Positions 26,314 to 37,325 of a DNA stretch of 64,000 nucleotides are shown here, piece by piece (within the stretch, counting starts at the first letter, position 1; every line of letters begins with the position of its first letter). This DNA comes from Chitinophagaceae bacterium. GTDB lineage: Bacteria; Bacteroidota; Bacteroidia; Chitinophagales; Chitinophagaceae. A program made the translations under genes and the position numbers. The notes beneath the pieces are model-generated. The model was not told the DNA's origin. It did not search any database and saw only the letters and a program-made list of their open reading frames with translations. The stretch is taken from assembly GCA_024508725.1 (NCBI GenBank), contig JANINS010000002.1, forward strand, positions 304,517-368,516. The letters run 5' to 3'.

Positions 26314-26535
26314 ATGAGCCAGGCATTTGTAAAAGAAGGAGATGAGCAGTGGCTGCACGAGATCCAGCCCACATTAAATGCTTTAATACTACATCTCACC
26401 AGGGAGAACAACGGTATTCGTGTGTATGAGCAACGCAATTTCGTTGATCCCAAAACCGGTAAAGAAGTGCATGTAATGAGTAATGGAATGCATTACAGCA
26501 AAGACAAAGATGGCAGATGGGAGATCGTTGGCTAA
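26314..26535 (+). CDS. Small conserved hypothetical protein
   Basis: ATG at 26314 gives 73 aa (MSQAFVKEGDEQWLHEIQPT); the in-frame extension from 26245 would read through intergenic repeats. The compact soluble sequence ends in a beta-hairpin-like NGMHYSKDKDGRWEIV. I do not recognise a family. It is a single gene upstream of the tRNA. Confidence 0.65.
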   Translation: MSQAFVKEGDEQWLHEIQPTLNALILHLTRENNGIRVYEQRNFVDPKTGKEVHVMSNGMHYSKDKDGRWEIVG

Positions 26536-26590
26536 GTTTCAGAACAAATTTTTCAGTTTCAAGGCATCGTTTATATTTGCACTCCTCAGT

Positions 26591-26749
26591 TTGAAAGTTT
26601 CTGGGTTTGATAGTTTGAATGTTTACTCATGCTCAAACAATCAAACCTTCCAACATTCAGCTGTAGAAACGGCTTGAAAGTTTTTGGGTTTGCATGTTTG
26701 AATGTTCACTAACGCTCAAACAATCAAACCTCTCAACATTCAAACTTCA
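26591..26749. repeat. Two tandem ~83-bp TTTGAA/CTCAAAC repeat units
   Basis: Units begin with TTGAAAGTTT at 26591 and 26674 (period 83). Each contains TTTGAATGTT, GCTCAAACAATCAAACC and AACATTCA, so each unit is itself an imperfect hairpin. The second unit ends just before the tRNA. Related sequence fills 15223-15309. Confidence 0.75.
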
Positions 26750-26752
26750 ATT

Positions 26753-26836
26753 GCCCAGGTGTTGAAATTGGTAGACAAGCCACTTTGAGGTGGTGGTGTT
26801 CGAAAGGACGTGCTGGTTCGAATCCAGTTCTGGGCA
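26753..26836 (+). tRNA. tRNA-Leu (GAG)
   Basis: GCCCAGG acceptor strand pairs with TCTGGGC (one wobble). The D-arm has AATTGGTAGAC. The anticodon stem CCACT/GGTGG holds the loop TTGAGGT with anticodon GAG at 26787-26789. A class II variable arm (GTGTTCGAAAGGACGT) and the T-arm CTGGTTCGAATCCAG follow. CCA is not encoded. Confidence 0.95.
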
Positions 26837-26838
26837 CA

Positions 26839-26871
26839 AAAAAAGACCTTGACAAAATCAAGGTCTTTTTT
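26839..26871. terminator. Bidirectional terminator between tRNA-Leu and katG
   Basis: AAAAGACCTTGA and TCAAGGTCTTTT pair perfectly over 12 bp around CAAAA, with T- and A-runs on both sides. It serves the tRNA on the + strand and katG on the - strand. Confidence 0.9.
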
Positions 26872-26887
26872 AATACCATTAGTTGAC

Positions 26888-29507
<2,620 letters not shown>

Positions 29508-31091
29508 ATGGCTAATAAGTCTTCAGATACATTGTTCCAGTTGATCCACTCTTTGCAGAAAGCGGAGAAGCGGCATTTTAAGCTGTATGTTAAACGTAAT
29601 TCTTCGAATGCCGATCTGAAGATCATTCATCTTTTTGATGCGATAGATAAACTGGAAGAGTATAATGAAACGATCGTACTGAAACGTTTACCTGAGATAT
29701 CCAAACAACAACTACCTAATTTAAAAGCTTACCTCTATAAACAGATACTGGCGGCCCTTCGTTTATTGAAAACGCATGAAAGCCTCGATCTTCAGCTGAC
29801 AGAGCAAATTGATTATGCCCATATCCTCTACAAGAAAGGATTATTTAAACAGGCATTGGCATTGATCGATAAAGCAAAACATACTGCAAGAGTGAACCAG
29901 AAATTTACTTTTCTGCTGCCTGCTATCGCTTTGGAAAAAAGAATTGAATCATTACACATCACCCGGAGTTCTGAGACAAGGGCTGAGGATCTTTCAAAGG
30001 AATCGTTAGAGATCAGTGCTCATATTCATTACACATCTGTATTATCAAATCTCTCGCTGCAGTTGTATGCATGGTATATCAAGTATGGACATTCTTTAAA
30101 AGAAGAGGATGAACATACGGTGATAGAATTTATGAAACAAAATCTTCCGGCCGATGTTTGGAAGCAGACGGGTTTTTATGAAAGATTGTATCTCTACCAG
30201 AGTTATACCTGGTATCATTTCATCAGGCAGAACTTCACCCTGTATTATAAATATGCACAGAAGTGGGTGGATCTGTTCAATGAAGAGCCATCAAGGAAAA
30301 GGATTGAAACGGGTCACTTTATAAAAGGATTGCACTACCTGGTGAATTCTCATTTTGTAAATCACCAGATAGAAAAATCAGCCCAGGTACTGGAACAGTT
30401 TGAAGCATTTGCTGCAACTGAAAGAGTGCAGTCGAACGAGAACTTCACCATCCAGGCGTTTCTATATATCGCACAGGCTAAGATCAATCACTACTTTATG
30501 ACCGGTGAGTTTGATAAAGGTGTGCAGATGATACGCGGGATGGAAGAAAAACTTGGTCAATACTCATCTGTGATAGATCGTCATAGAGTATTGGTGTTGA
30601 ATTACAAATTCGCTACGCTGAAATTTGGTACGGGTGATTATTCAGGAGCGATCGATTATTTGATGAAGATCATCAACGATGAAAGTGATCTTCGGTACGA
30701 TCTCCAGTCTTATGCAAGGATACTGCACCTGTTTGCACATGTTGAGTTAGGTAACCAGGATCTTGTTAAGCATCTTGCCAAATCGGTATATCGTTTTATG
30801 CAGCAATTGAAGAACTTAACGGTAGTGGAAGAGGAGTTGGTTAAGTTTCTACGCAATAAAGTAGAGTTGAAAGGAAAAGAATTTAAAGCAGAGTTAGAAG
30901 CATTGCATGCAAGGATCAAAGCGTACGAGAAGAACAGGTTTGAAACAAGAGCGTTTGCTTATTTTGATATTATTTCCTGGCTCGAAGCACGGATCAACAA
31001 TACTACCATGAGTGAGGTGATCACCAAAAAGTATAGGCAGCATCTTCAACAGGTGGCTGAACAAAAAAAGCAACCAAAACTGGTTGCTTAG
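29508..31091 (+). CDS. Conserved Bacteroidota alpha-helical (TPR-like) protein
   Basis: A 527-aa soluble protein, almost wholly alpha-helical, with TPR-like helical pairs (YAHILYKKGLFKQALALIDKAKH; NYKFATLKFGTGDYSGAIDYLMKI). The N-terminus LFQLIHSLQKAEKRHFKLYVKR is a characteristic start of an uncharacterised Bacteroidota family. There is no signal peptide or enzymatic motif, so a scaffold role is inferred only from the fold. Confidence 0.8.
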   Translation: MANKSSDTLFQLIHSLQKAEKRHFKLYVKRNSSNADLKIIHLFDAIDKLEEYNETIVLKRLPEISKQQLPNLKAYLYKQILAALRLLKTHESLDLQLTEQIDYAHILYKKGLFKQALALIDKAKHTARVNQKFTFLLPAIALEKRIESLHITRSSETRAEDLSKESLEISAHIHYTSVLSNLSLQLYAWYIKYGHSLKEEDEHTVIEFMKQNLPADVWKQTGFYERLYLYQSYTWYHFIRQNFTLYYKYAQKWVDLFNEEPSRKRIETGHFIKGLHYLVNSHFVNHQIEKSAQVLEQFEAFAATERVQSNENFTIQAFLYIAQAKINHYFMTGEFDKGVQMIRGMEEKLGQYSSVIDRHRVLVLNYKFATLKFGTGDYSGAIDYLMKIINDESDLRYDLQSYARILHLFAHVELGNQDLVKHLAKSVYRFMQQLKNLTVVEEELVKFLRNKVELKGKEFKAELEALHARIKAYEKNRFETRAFAYFDIISWLEARINNTTMSEVITKKYRQHLQQVAEQKKQPKLVA

Positions 31092-31116
31092 TGCTATAGG
31101 TAAAGTATTCCACAAA

Positions 31117-31440
31117 TTACATGTTCAATCCGAAGGTTTGCTGGATCCAGCCTGTGGCAAATCCTACCACCACCAATACAACAATGATCAGTAATACGAT
31201 CCACAAAATGGTTCCTGCAGACGACCTTCTCTTTACAAATTTCTTATGCTCCTCTTTGGCTTTGCCAAGTTCAATATCGGTGAGAAGTCTTGTCTTTATT
31301 AAGTTCCCGGCATATTTAGAGGTAAAAAGATCTACCTGAGCCTGTGTATATACTACCTGTTCTGCTACGAACAATTCCTGGCCACCTTTTGTGTTGTACG
31401 CCTGAACGGCAATGGGAAACTGGTTGTCTTTAACCTTCAT
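31117..31440 (-). CDS. Hypothetical tail-anchored membrane protein
   Basis: A 107-aa protein with a soluble, charged N-terminal domain and a single C-terminal transmembrane helix (ILWIVLLIIVVLVVVGFATG) preceded by KKFVKRR, giving a cytoplasmic-in orientation. No family recognised. It is convergent with the TPR-like gene. Confidence 0.75.
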   Translation of the reverse strand: MKVKDNQFPIAVQAYNTKGGQELFVAEQVVYTQAQVDLFTSKYAGNLIKTRLLTDIELGKAKEEHKKFVKRRSSAGTILWIVLLIIVVLVVVGFATGWIQQTFGLNM

Positions 31441-31649
31441 ACTACTGATTTTTAGGATGAAAGCACCGCAAATCTACTGCCAGCAGTGTTAACGCAAAGA
31501 TCATTTGTTTGGGTTGAAAGTCTGAGTTCGATTGCATAAGGGCTGGTAATGATCTATGCAGGAACCATTCGCAAAGAACGCAAGGATTTCGTCCTTGCAA
31601 GAAACAAAGCAATCTCATGAGGTTTAAAACCATCCCACAGGAAATCACT

Positions 31650-32846
31650 TTAAGCCTTAGTATACTTTCTTCTTTCGAGTTCTTTCTTTATAAGATATAA
31701 CTCCTTTCCGGTTTGTCCGCTAACACTGCTATTCTCCTGTGCTCTTCTCATCAGGTAGGGAATAACATCTTTCATTGGCCCGAAAGGAAGGTATTTGCTC
31801 ACATTATAACCTTCTTTGGCAAGGTTGAAAGTAATGTGATCGCTCATTCCAAACAGTTGCGAAAAATGTACATGCGGATGATCGTGACGAATACCTTTCT
31901 GGTGCATCAGGTGAGCACCTAATAAGTTGCTTTTTTCATTATGTGATCCGATGCAGACAGCAATGTCATCTATGTTGTCGATGCAATAAGCTACTGCAGC
32001 ATCGTAATCCCTGTCAGTGCTTTCTTTATCAGGCTGGATAGGAGAAGGATAACCCATCTCCGTTGCTCTTGCTCTTTCTTTTTCCATGTAAGCACCACGA
32101 ACCAGTTTCTCACCAAGAATGAAGCCCTGTTCTTTTGCAATTCTGTGAGAGAGTTTCAGGAACTCCAACCTGTCGTGTCGATACAGTTGAATTGTATTGT
32201 AAACAACTGCTTTTTCGGTGTTGAATTCCTGCATCAGTTCCATTGCCAGTTTATCTACAGGGTCTTGTATCCATGTTTCTTCGGCATCGATCATCACACC
32301 AATACCTTCTTCTTTCGCCACTTCACAAATGCGGTACATTCTTTCTCTTACCCTGTTCCATTCTTCTATTTCCAGTTCGTTATCGTGAATGCCACTTCTC
32401 AGTCTTGGTGCTTCATGCAAGGTTTGCAGCAAACCAAATCTTGCCATACCCGTTAGTTTGATGCTGATGTACGGAATATTGGGTTGTGTTGCTGCATAAT
32501 GTACGTTCTTGATGAACTGCTGGCAAGCCTGTTCAAAGTTGGCGTCACCTTCTTTTCCTTCAACGCCATAATCCAGTATCACCTGTACGTTGAACCTGCC
32601 CAATGTTTCAGCAGCGGGTTTCGTTTCTTCAAGGGTTTCTCCGCCAACAAACTGTTTGAAGATGGTATTGCGGATGAGCGTATTGATGATGGGCAACTTT
32701 CCTCTTACTATAAGTGGCGTTACTCTTGTTCCCAAACCTACCAACCACTGGTAACCCATGGTGCTGAAGAGTGTCTTTGCTTTTTTAAGTTCTTTATCCG
32801 ATTTATATGCGAAAGCATTCTGGGTGTTGTCGAAAGATAGGTTCAT
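31650..32846 (-). CDS. Proline dehydrogenase
   Basis: A 398-aa FAD-dependent monofunctional proline dehydrogenase that oxidises L-proline to pyrroline-5-carboxylate, feeding electrons to quinone. The TIM-barrel landmarks are YISIKLTGMARFG, MIDAEETWIQ, GEKLVRGAYMEKER (substrate-contact Arg), GSHNE and the C-terminal YLPFGPMKDVIPYLMRRAQEN signature. The P5C dehydrogenase domain of PutA is absent, so that step is encoded elsewhere. The thioesterase gene is divergent, 154 bases away. Confidence 0.93.
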   Translation of the reverse strand: MNLSFDNTQNAFAYKSDKELKKAKTLFSTMGYQWLVGLGTRVTPLIVRGKLPIINTLIRNTIFKQFVGGETLEETKPAAETLGRFNVQVILDYGVEGKEGDANFEQACQQFIKNVHYAATQPNIPYISIKLTGMARFGLLQTLHEAPRLRSGIHDNELEIEEWNRVRERMYRICEVAKEEGIGVMIDAEETWIQDPVDKLAMELMQEFNTEKAVVYNTIQLYRHDRLEFLKLSHRIAKEQGFILGEKLVRGAYMEKERARATEMGYPSPIQPDKESTDRDYDAAVAYCIDNIDDIAVCIGSHNEKSNLLGAHLMHQKGIRHDHPHVHFSQLFGMSDHITFNLAKEGYNVSKYLPFGPMKDVIPYLMRRAQENSSVSGQTGKELYLIKKELERRKYTKA

Positions 32847-33000
32847 CGTCTCACGTACTTTAGATAAACTAACAGATGTTTGGCTGCGAATATCGGCAGA
32901 ATTGGTTATCTAAAAAACTAACCTTCGTCACACAGCCAGCAGAATTCAAAGTCCGGTTTTCAGGGATGCATCCACCTATATTTGCAGCAAATTTTACCAG

Positions 33001-33516
33001 ATGGAAGCTAAGAAAGTAAGTTCCAGCTTTACGATCATGAACGAGATCGTACTGCCGAACGATACCAATATATTTGGAAACCTGATGGGTGGACGTTTGA
33101 TGTACTGGATGGATATTGCTGCCGCTATCGCTGCAGGAAAACACTGTAATGCACCGGTGATGACGGCTTCGGTGGATAATATCAGCTTTAAAACGCCTAT
33201 CAAGCTGGGAAATGTGGTACATATCGAAGCGCAGATTACCAGAGCCTTCAACACTTCGATGGAAGTGTTCCTGAAAGTATGGGGTGAAGATCCATTGCAT
33301 CAATATCGCTATGAGAGCAATGAAGCGTATTTTACTTTCGTGGCTTTAGATCCGAATGGTAAACCAAGACCTGTTCCTGCGGCTGTTCCCGAATCAGAAT
33401 CAGAACACAAATTATATGAAGGTGCTTTAAGAAGAAGGCAACTTCGTTTGATACTTGCCGGTAAAATGAAACCCGATGATGCCAGTGAACTGAAAGCCTT
33501 GTTTGTAAAAGAATAA
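33001..33516 (+). CDS. Acyl-CoA thioesterase (hotdog fold)
   Basis: A 171-aa hotdog protein of the YciA/BACH group. NDTNIFGNLMGGRLMYWMDIAAAIAA contains the usual Asn and the helix-wrapped active-site Asp, and ASVDNISFKTPIKLGNVV is the second strand block. It hydrolyses acyl-CoA thioesters in the cytosol, with chain-length specificity unknown. It is followed after 10 bases by the YgjV-like fusion gene. Confidence 0.9.
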   Translation: MEAKKVSSSFTIMNEIVLPNDTNIFGNLMGGRLMYWMDIAAAIAAGKHCNAPVMTASVDNISFKTPIKLGNVVHIEAQITRAFNTSMEVFLKVWGEDPLHQYRYESNEAYFTFVALDPNGKPRPVPAAVPESESEHKLYEGALRRRQLRLILAGKMKPDDASELKALFVKE

Positions 33517-33526
33517 TTGTGATCGT

Positions 33527-34141
33527 ATGTCAATAGGAGAGTTGATGGGCTATGTAGCCTCTGTATTACTTGCCATTTCGCTTATCGTTAATGGAGAGCT
33601 GAAGTTCCGCTGGATCAATTCATTCGGCTGTGTGGCTTTTATTGTTTATGGTGTATTGATCGATGCATTCCCCGTAACACTCACCAATAGTGTATTATTA
33701 CTGATCAATGCTTTCCAGATGATCAAGTATTACAGAACTACCGAGTCTTTCGACCTGCTGGAGTTTACTGCAGATGAAACGATCGTTAAGAAGTTCCTCG
33801 AGTTTTATGGCAAAGACATCCAGGCTTATTATCCGGGTTTTGCACTGAACGATGAAGCGAACGATGTCCGTTTTCTTGTCTTGAGAAATATGACCATCGC
33901 CAACATCTTTATTGCATCATTGCAACCCGGTGGCAAGGCTTATATAAAGATCAACTACACCATTCCTAAGTACCGTGACTTTAAAGTGGGCACTTATATC
34001 TTCAAAAAGAGGAAGGAGTATTTGCAAGCTGCAGGCGTAAACGAGATCATCTATACTTCTGTTGCGAATAAGGGACATGCGGCTTTTCTTAAACGGATGG
34101 GTTTTGTGCAAAAGGATGGAAAGACTATAAAATCTCTGTGA
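33527..34141 (+). CDS. YgjV-like membrane domain joined to a GNAT-like C-terminal domain
   Basis: A 204-aa protein. Residues 1-~75 form three hydrophobic segments resembling the YgjV inner-membrane family (LMGYVASVLLAISLIV, SFGCVAFIVYGVLIDAFPV, LLLINAFQMIKYY). The rest is soluble, with an acetyltransferase-like ending (NEIIYTSVANKGHAAFLKRMGFVQKDGKTI) typical of GNAT motif B. Coupling a membrane anchor to an acetyltransferase fold is unusual. No substrate can be named. It is probably co-transcribed with the thioesterase gene. Confidence 0.7.
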   Translation: MSIGELMGYVASVLLAISLIVNGELKFRWINSFGCVAFIVYGVLIDAFPVTLTNSVLLLINAFQMIKYYRTTESFDLLEFTADETIVKKFLEFYGKDIQAYYPGFALNDEANDVRFLVLRNMTIANIFIASLQPGGKAYIKINYTIPKYRDFKVGTYIFKKRKEYLQAAGVNEIIYTSVANKGHAAFLKRMGFVQKDGKTIKSL

Positions 34142-34160
34142 TTGGCTACGGGTTTTCAAT

Positions 34161-34184
34161 ATCTACGGCTTTTAAGCCGTAGAT
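34161..34184. terminator. Perfect palindromic hairpin after the YgjV-like gene
   Basis: ATCTACGGCTT and AAGCCGTAGAT form an 11-bp perfect stem around TT. No T-run follows immediately, and the sequence resembles intergenic repeats common in this phylum. Confidence 0.6.
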
Positions 34185-34206
34185 TAATTGTTTAATATTT
34201 GTTTTG

Positions 34207-34224
34207 AGGGCTTCAGCCCTTTTT
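34207..34224 (+). terminator. Rho-independent terminator
   Basis: AGGGCT-TC-AGCCCT followed by TTTT, downstream of the thioesterase/YgjV-like unit. Confidence 0.7.
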
Positions 34225-34234
34225 ATATGTAGCA

Positions 34235-34283
34235 GGGTGCAGTAACTCCGGTTTAGCTTTACTTGCGTCGCACACTTGTACTG
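34235..34283 (-). repeat. Dispersed intergenic repeat, copy C
   Basis: Reverse-orientation copy. The core TTGCGTCGCACACTTGTAC is identical to copy A; the other half is decayed. With forward copy D at 35262 it brackets the rhodanese-like and membrane protein genes. Confidence 0.75.
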
Positions 34284-34298
34284 CAATACTTGCTTGAA

Positions 34299-34733
34299 CT
34301 ATTGAGCAACCGGATAACCTTTGTCAATCCAATCTGTTTTAATATTCTTCGGAAGATTCAGCAGGTAGTAGTTAGTGCACTTCATTTCTTTTAACGCTGC
34401 GATGGCAGGTCTTACATTAGGGCAATGTTCAAATGGGCAGCAACCACAATACACCACTATTTTATTGTTCTTGGGCAGTTTGGCAAGCGTGTCTTTCAGC
34501 TTTTGCATATGTGCTGCTTCTTTGGTGCTGCCAATATCAACAGAGCCGGGAATCATGGCAGCAGGTCCAACACTGATGATGGTTGGAATATTCTTACCAG
34601 ATTGAATGGTGGCTGCTAAGGTTGCAGGTTCCATCAATTGTTTGTCTGTCCAGTTGATGGGATTCTGAGCCATTAAATAAACAAAGCAACAACAGAAAAC
34701 GAGTGGCAGGATGAATTTAGTGGTACGTCTCAT
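34299..34733 (-). CDS. Secreted rhodanese-like protein
   Basis: Start at 34733 (MRRTTKFILP) gives 144 aa with a signal peptide ending near YLMAQ. The body is a rhodanese-like fold whose catalytic-loop region reads VVYCGCCPFEHCPN. The first Cys is at the usual persulfide position, but four nearby cysteines are unusual and suggest metal or redox chemistry. The function is periplasmic but unassigned. It overlaps the preceding membrane protein gene by 17 bases. Confidence 0.78.
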   Translation of the reverse strand: MRRTTKFILPLVFCCCFVYLMAQNPINWTDKQLMEPATLAATIQSGKNIPTIISVGPAAMIPGSVDIGSTKEAAHMQKLKDTLAKLPKNNKIVVYCGCCPFEHCPNVRPAIAALKEMKCTNYYLLNLPKNIKTDWIDKGYPVAQ

Positions 34734-35202
34734 GTGATGTAGCGGAATAATATCTTTTGGCAAAGATAGCTATCGGCAGGCCGATACAGCACATGAGTAT
34801 AAGCATTTCACGTGTAATAGAAGTTAATGTTAGTGGTGCCTGGTTGATCTTACTGGATGGCACTACCACAAGGTTCATAATGCACCAGACGATGATGCCA
34901 TAGGTTAATCCGGAAATGATAGTGTATGCTGAAACGTATCGTTTGATCTTCGGGTAAACGAGAAAGAACAAAATGGTGAAGCCGAATGCAATGAGGTAAT
35001 GAAATAAGATACCGGCAATGATATATTCTGTTCCACCGGTTTTTGCCGCTTCTCCAAAAGCACCCCTGGCGATATAGCGGAATATTCCTTCCGGGCCTTT
35101 ACCAAAACGGATGTAATGAGTGATGATGGCAGCAGCAATGTCTAAGGTTCCGGCGATAAGTGCGGCTTTGATGATGCTGTTGTATGGTTTTGGCGATGGC
35201 AT
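34717..35202 (-). CDS. Hypothetical multi-pass membrane protein (DUF1440/YagU-like)
   Basis: Start at 35202 (MPSPKPYNSI, 161 aa). Four hydrophobic segments are visible, beginning AALIAGTLDIAAAIITHYI, then YLIAFGFTILFFLVYP, TIISGLTYGIIVWCIMNLVVV and MLILMCCIGLPIAIFAK. The spacing resembles YagU/DUF1440 proteins, an uncertain match. It leads a two-gene minus-strand module ending in the rhodanese-like gene. Confidence 0.72.
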   Translation of the reverse strand: MPSPKPYNSIIKAALIAGTLDIAAAIITHYIRFGKGPEGIFRYIARGAFGEAAKTGGTEYIIAGILFHYLIAFGFTILFFLVYPKIKRYVSAYTIISGLTYGIIVWCIMNLVVVPSSKINQAPLTLTSITREMLILMCCIGLPIAIFAKRYYSATSHETYH

Positions 35203-35261
35203 GATAAGCAGTTGGTTCTTAAATATACAGCACATTCCTCACTGATGCAATCGTTTCCGAA

Positions 35262-35313
35262 CGTACAAGTGAGTGACACAACAGGCGATGCCATGAAAAT
35301 CGATAGCTGGCAG
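35262..35313 (+). repeat. Dispersed intergenic repeat, copy D (variant core)
   Basis: Forward orientation: GTACAAGTGAGTGACACAAC, then GGCGATGCCATGAAAATCGA and AGCTGG. Its 3' half is the best preserved with copy F. It lies in the divergent gap upstream of pdhB. Confidence 0.8.
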
Positions 35314-35391
35314 CCAAATATTCTGCTTAAAACTCATTCGTTTTGTAAGGGTTATTCAGCTATTTTTGCCACCTCTAAAAACGGAAATTTA

Positions 35392-36376
<985 letters not shown>

Positions 36377-36378
<2 letters not shown>

Positions 36379-36420
36379 GTACGAGGTAAGAAGTAAGAAG
36401 TACGAAGTAATAGGTACGAT
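36377..36420. repeat. Short direct repeats GTACGAGGTAAGAAG
   Basis: AAGTACGAGGTAAGAAGTAAG, GTACGAAGTAA and GGTACGATAG are degenerate direct repeats just after pdhB. A reverse-complement copy (AAGTACGAGGTAAGAAGTA) occurs at 50255-50284, beside gltA. Confidence 0.6.
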
Positions 36421-36426
36421 AGTGAG

Positions 36427-36452
36427 AGTCCTGCGAAATGCAGGACTTTTTT
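36427..36452 (+). terminator. Rho-independent terminator after pdhB
   Basis: AGTCCTGC and GCAGGACT form an 8-bp stem around GAAAT, followed by six T. Confidence 0.85.
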
Positions 36453-36651
36453 ATGAAGGTCCCATCCCATTTCTAAGGCAAATGGCTAAAGCTATCGAAC
36501 CTAATATAAAAGATAGTATAACAGCAGAGGCTAACCCTAATAATATCTTCTGAAATTTCCTACCACTCTTAAGCTTAAAACATAATGGAATTGTTAGAAT
36601 GGGGGTAGCAAAAGCAGAAAACCAAAGTATTTGACCTACCATGTCTAACAT
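36451..36651 (-). CDS. Small hypothetical membrane protein
   Basis: A 66-aa protein with two hydrophobic segments (GQILWFSAFATPILTIPL and LLGLASAVILSFILGSIALAI) separated by KLKSGRKFQK. It sits 3 bases after the response regulator stop on the same strand and its own stop touches the pdhB terminator. No family recognised; a real gene is likely but not certain. Confidence 0.55.
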   Translation of the reverse strand: MLDMVGQILWFSAFATPILTIPLCFKLKSGRKFQKILLGLASAVILSFILGSIALAICLRNGMGPS

Positions 36652-36654
36652 GTG

Positions 36655-37281
36655 CTATCCTCTTCCGTAGAGTTTATTGATCGCTTCTACACGATTGCTC
36701 ACGTGGAGTTTCTCGTAAATATTATACACGTGTTTGCGAACAGTTTCCTGACTGATGCCGAGTTCTGCTGAGATCTCTTTATAAAGTAAACCTTTTGCAA
36801 GATGTTCCAGTATTTCTCTTTCTCTTGGTGAGAGTTCTTCGATGCCTTTATCTCTTTTGTCCTGGAAAGTAGTCACCACTTTTCTTGCGATCTGGCTGCT
36901 CATCGGTGCTCCACCTTCGTAGAGTTCTTTGATCGCTTCTAATAATTTTGTTGGCTGAGTTTTCTTGAGGATGTATCCACTTGCACCTGCTTTTAGGGCG
37001 TCAAATATCTTATCATCATCTTCATACACGGTACACATCAGGTATAATACAGAAGGCTGAAGTGGTTTGATCTTTTTTACAATGTCGATACCGGTGAGTG
37101 GTCCGCCAAGATTGATGTCCATCAAAACTACATCCGGTAGTTCTGCCGGGATTTCTTTGATGGCAGATTCGGCCGTTTTGTAAGAACCTGCCCACTCGTA
37201 ATGATCATCCAGCTTTAATACTTCTTCCAAAGCGTTTAAGATACCGGGATTGTCTTCAACTATTGCAACTCTGATTGACAT
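36655..37281 (-). CDS. NarL/LuxR-type response regulator
   Basis: A 208-aa regulator. Receiver domain residues 1-120: acidic pocket VEDN, phospho-acceptor Asp55 (VVLMDINLGG), Thr switch and KKTQPTKLL Lys. A C-terminal LuxR helix-turn-helix follows (SPREREILEHLAKGLLYKEISAELGIS). It is the partner of the HisKA_3 kinase encoded 44 bases upstream on the same strand. Target genes are unknown. Confidence 0.94.
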   Translation of the reverse strand: MSIRVAIVEDNPGILNALEEVLKLDDHYEWAGSYKTAESAIKEIPAELPDVVLMDINLGGPLTGIDIVKKIKPLQPSVLYLMCTVYEDDDKIFDALKAGASGYILKKTQPTKLLEAIKELYEGGAPMSSQIARKVVTTFQDKRDKGIEELSPREREILEHLAKGLLYKEISAELGISQETVRKHVYNIYEKLHVSNRVEAINKLYGRG

Positions 37282-37325
37282 AATGCGAACAAGGTCTTTA
37301 AAATTTCAAGCTGAGCAAATACTAC

